A DNA stretch of 64,000 bases from Atrichornis clamosus (Eukaryota; Chordata; Aves; Passeriformes; Menuridae), in contig WBMZ01006404.1 in assembly GCA_013400975.1 (NCBI GenBank), positions 1 through 64,000 on the forward strand, written 5' to 3'. This document shows, one piece after another, positions 63,441 to 64,000 of the stretch. Positions within the stretch are counted from its first letter, which is position 1, and each line of letters begins with the position of its first letter. The notes beneath the pieces are model-generated. The model had not been told where the DNA came from. It made no database searches and was given only the letters and a program-made list of their open reading frames with translations. The translations under genes and the position numbers were made by a program.

Positions 63441-64000
63441 ATTATGAGGCAGCAACACATTCTGTTAGTTTTGCAGTTTTTAAAAACATTTTACCCATGC
63501 ATTGCCCTATTTATATTCATAAATATTTCTGACACTAAAAAAGACAGACAACATCACAGTGATGTCAAAATCAAATATTTTGTTTATAAAATATTTAATA
63601 TTTCATCAGAAGAAATTTCACTTTATAATCATACTAAATTTTTATCTGTTAAAAATTTTGACTAAACCCAGATCTATTAGCTTTTGCCTCCTACAATCTA
63701 TAAACTTGTTTAATTGACTTATGATATAGTCAAAGGCAAGTTATTAATTACTAATGGTAAAATAGTGTGACATCCTGCTTGTACTATATAAGAGGTGGTA
63801 TATTGATGTTTGACATTCAAACAGCACTTGATTTCTTAAGTAGTTACAGAAGTAGCTGTTTAATTTTACAGATACATGCTTCTCTGTATGTTTTGGACAC
63901 TGTACAGCCAAGTACTGAAGATCTCTCGTTAAGTCATTTCTGCTTTTTGTGCAGAGTAGTAGTTAAATACATTAATATGTAGGCAGAAAAATGAAAGAAT
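63441..64000. other. 3' flanking sequence, nothing recognised
   Basis: AT-rich DNA downstream of the inferred TMEM117 end. Short open frames (63435-63665 and 63767-63982) have no recognisable domain. It could still be 3' UTR if polyadenylation occurs further downstream. Confidence 0.5.

Overview
The window is vertebrate nuclear DNA, almost certainly from a bird. Nine fragments of the avian-type non-LTR retrotransposon CR1 are spread through AT-rich sequence, and three exons of one conserved vertebrate gene are readable. That gene is TMEM117 (transmembrane protein 117) on the + strand. The CR1 types look like those common in neognath birds. I recognise this by eye, so I do not name a species.

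Layout: 1-23091 is part of one large TMEM117 intron. It carries a CR1 reverse-transcriptase fragment cut by the window start (1-776), four more CR1 pieces (about 2935-3345, 4236-4695, 12330-12975, 13597-13650) and an unusual GC-rich island (about 13651-14470). An internal exon lies at 23092-23251. A roughly 30 kb intron (23252-53113) follows, with three CR1 copies (24860-25305, 37290-37458, 51155-52000), short tandem repeats and a near-perfect hairpin at 48077-48125. The next exon is 53114-53243. An 8.1 kb intron (53244-61347) holds a G-quadruplex-like tract and a small CR1 tail. The terminal coding exon is 61348-61985, followed by the 3' UTR and a candidate poly(A) signal at 63416-63421.

The three exons join in frame (phases 0 and 1) and encode the C-terminal 308 residues of TMEM117: four predicted membrane segments, a loop with three N-glycosylation sequons, and a variable cytoplasmic tail. 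The N-terminal half and the promoter must lie upstream of this window; I found no earlier exon in the first 23 kb.

I see no second gene, RNA gene, CRISPR array or operon. Other open frames are best explained as chance frames in AT-rich intron, as CR1 remnants, or as a by-product of GC-rich composition. I found no convincing undescribed biological system. The items most worth a second look are the GC-rich island, the 49-bp hairpin, the antisense bias of CR1 insertions, a nuclear-receptor half-site cluster and the G4 tract.
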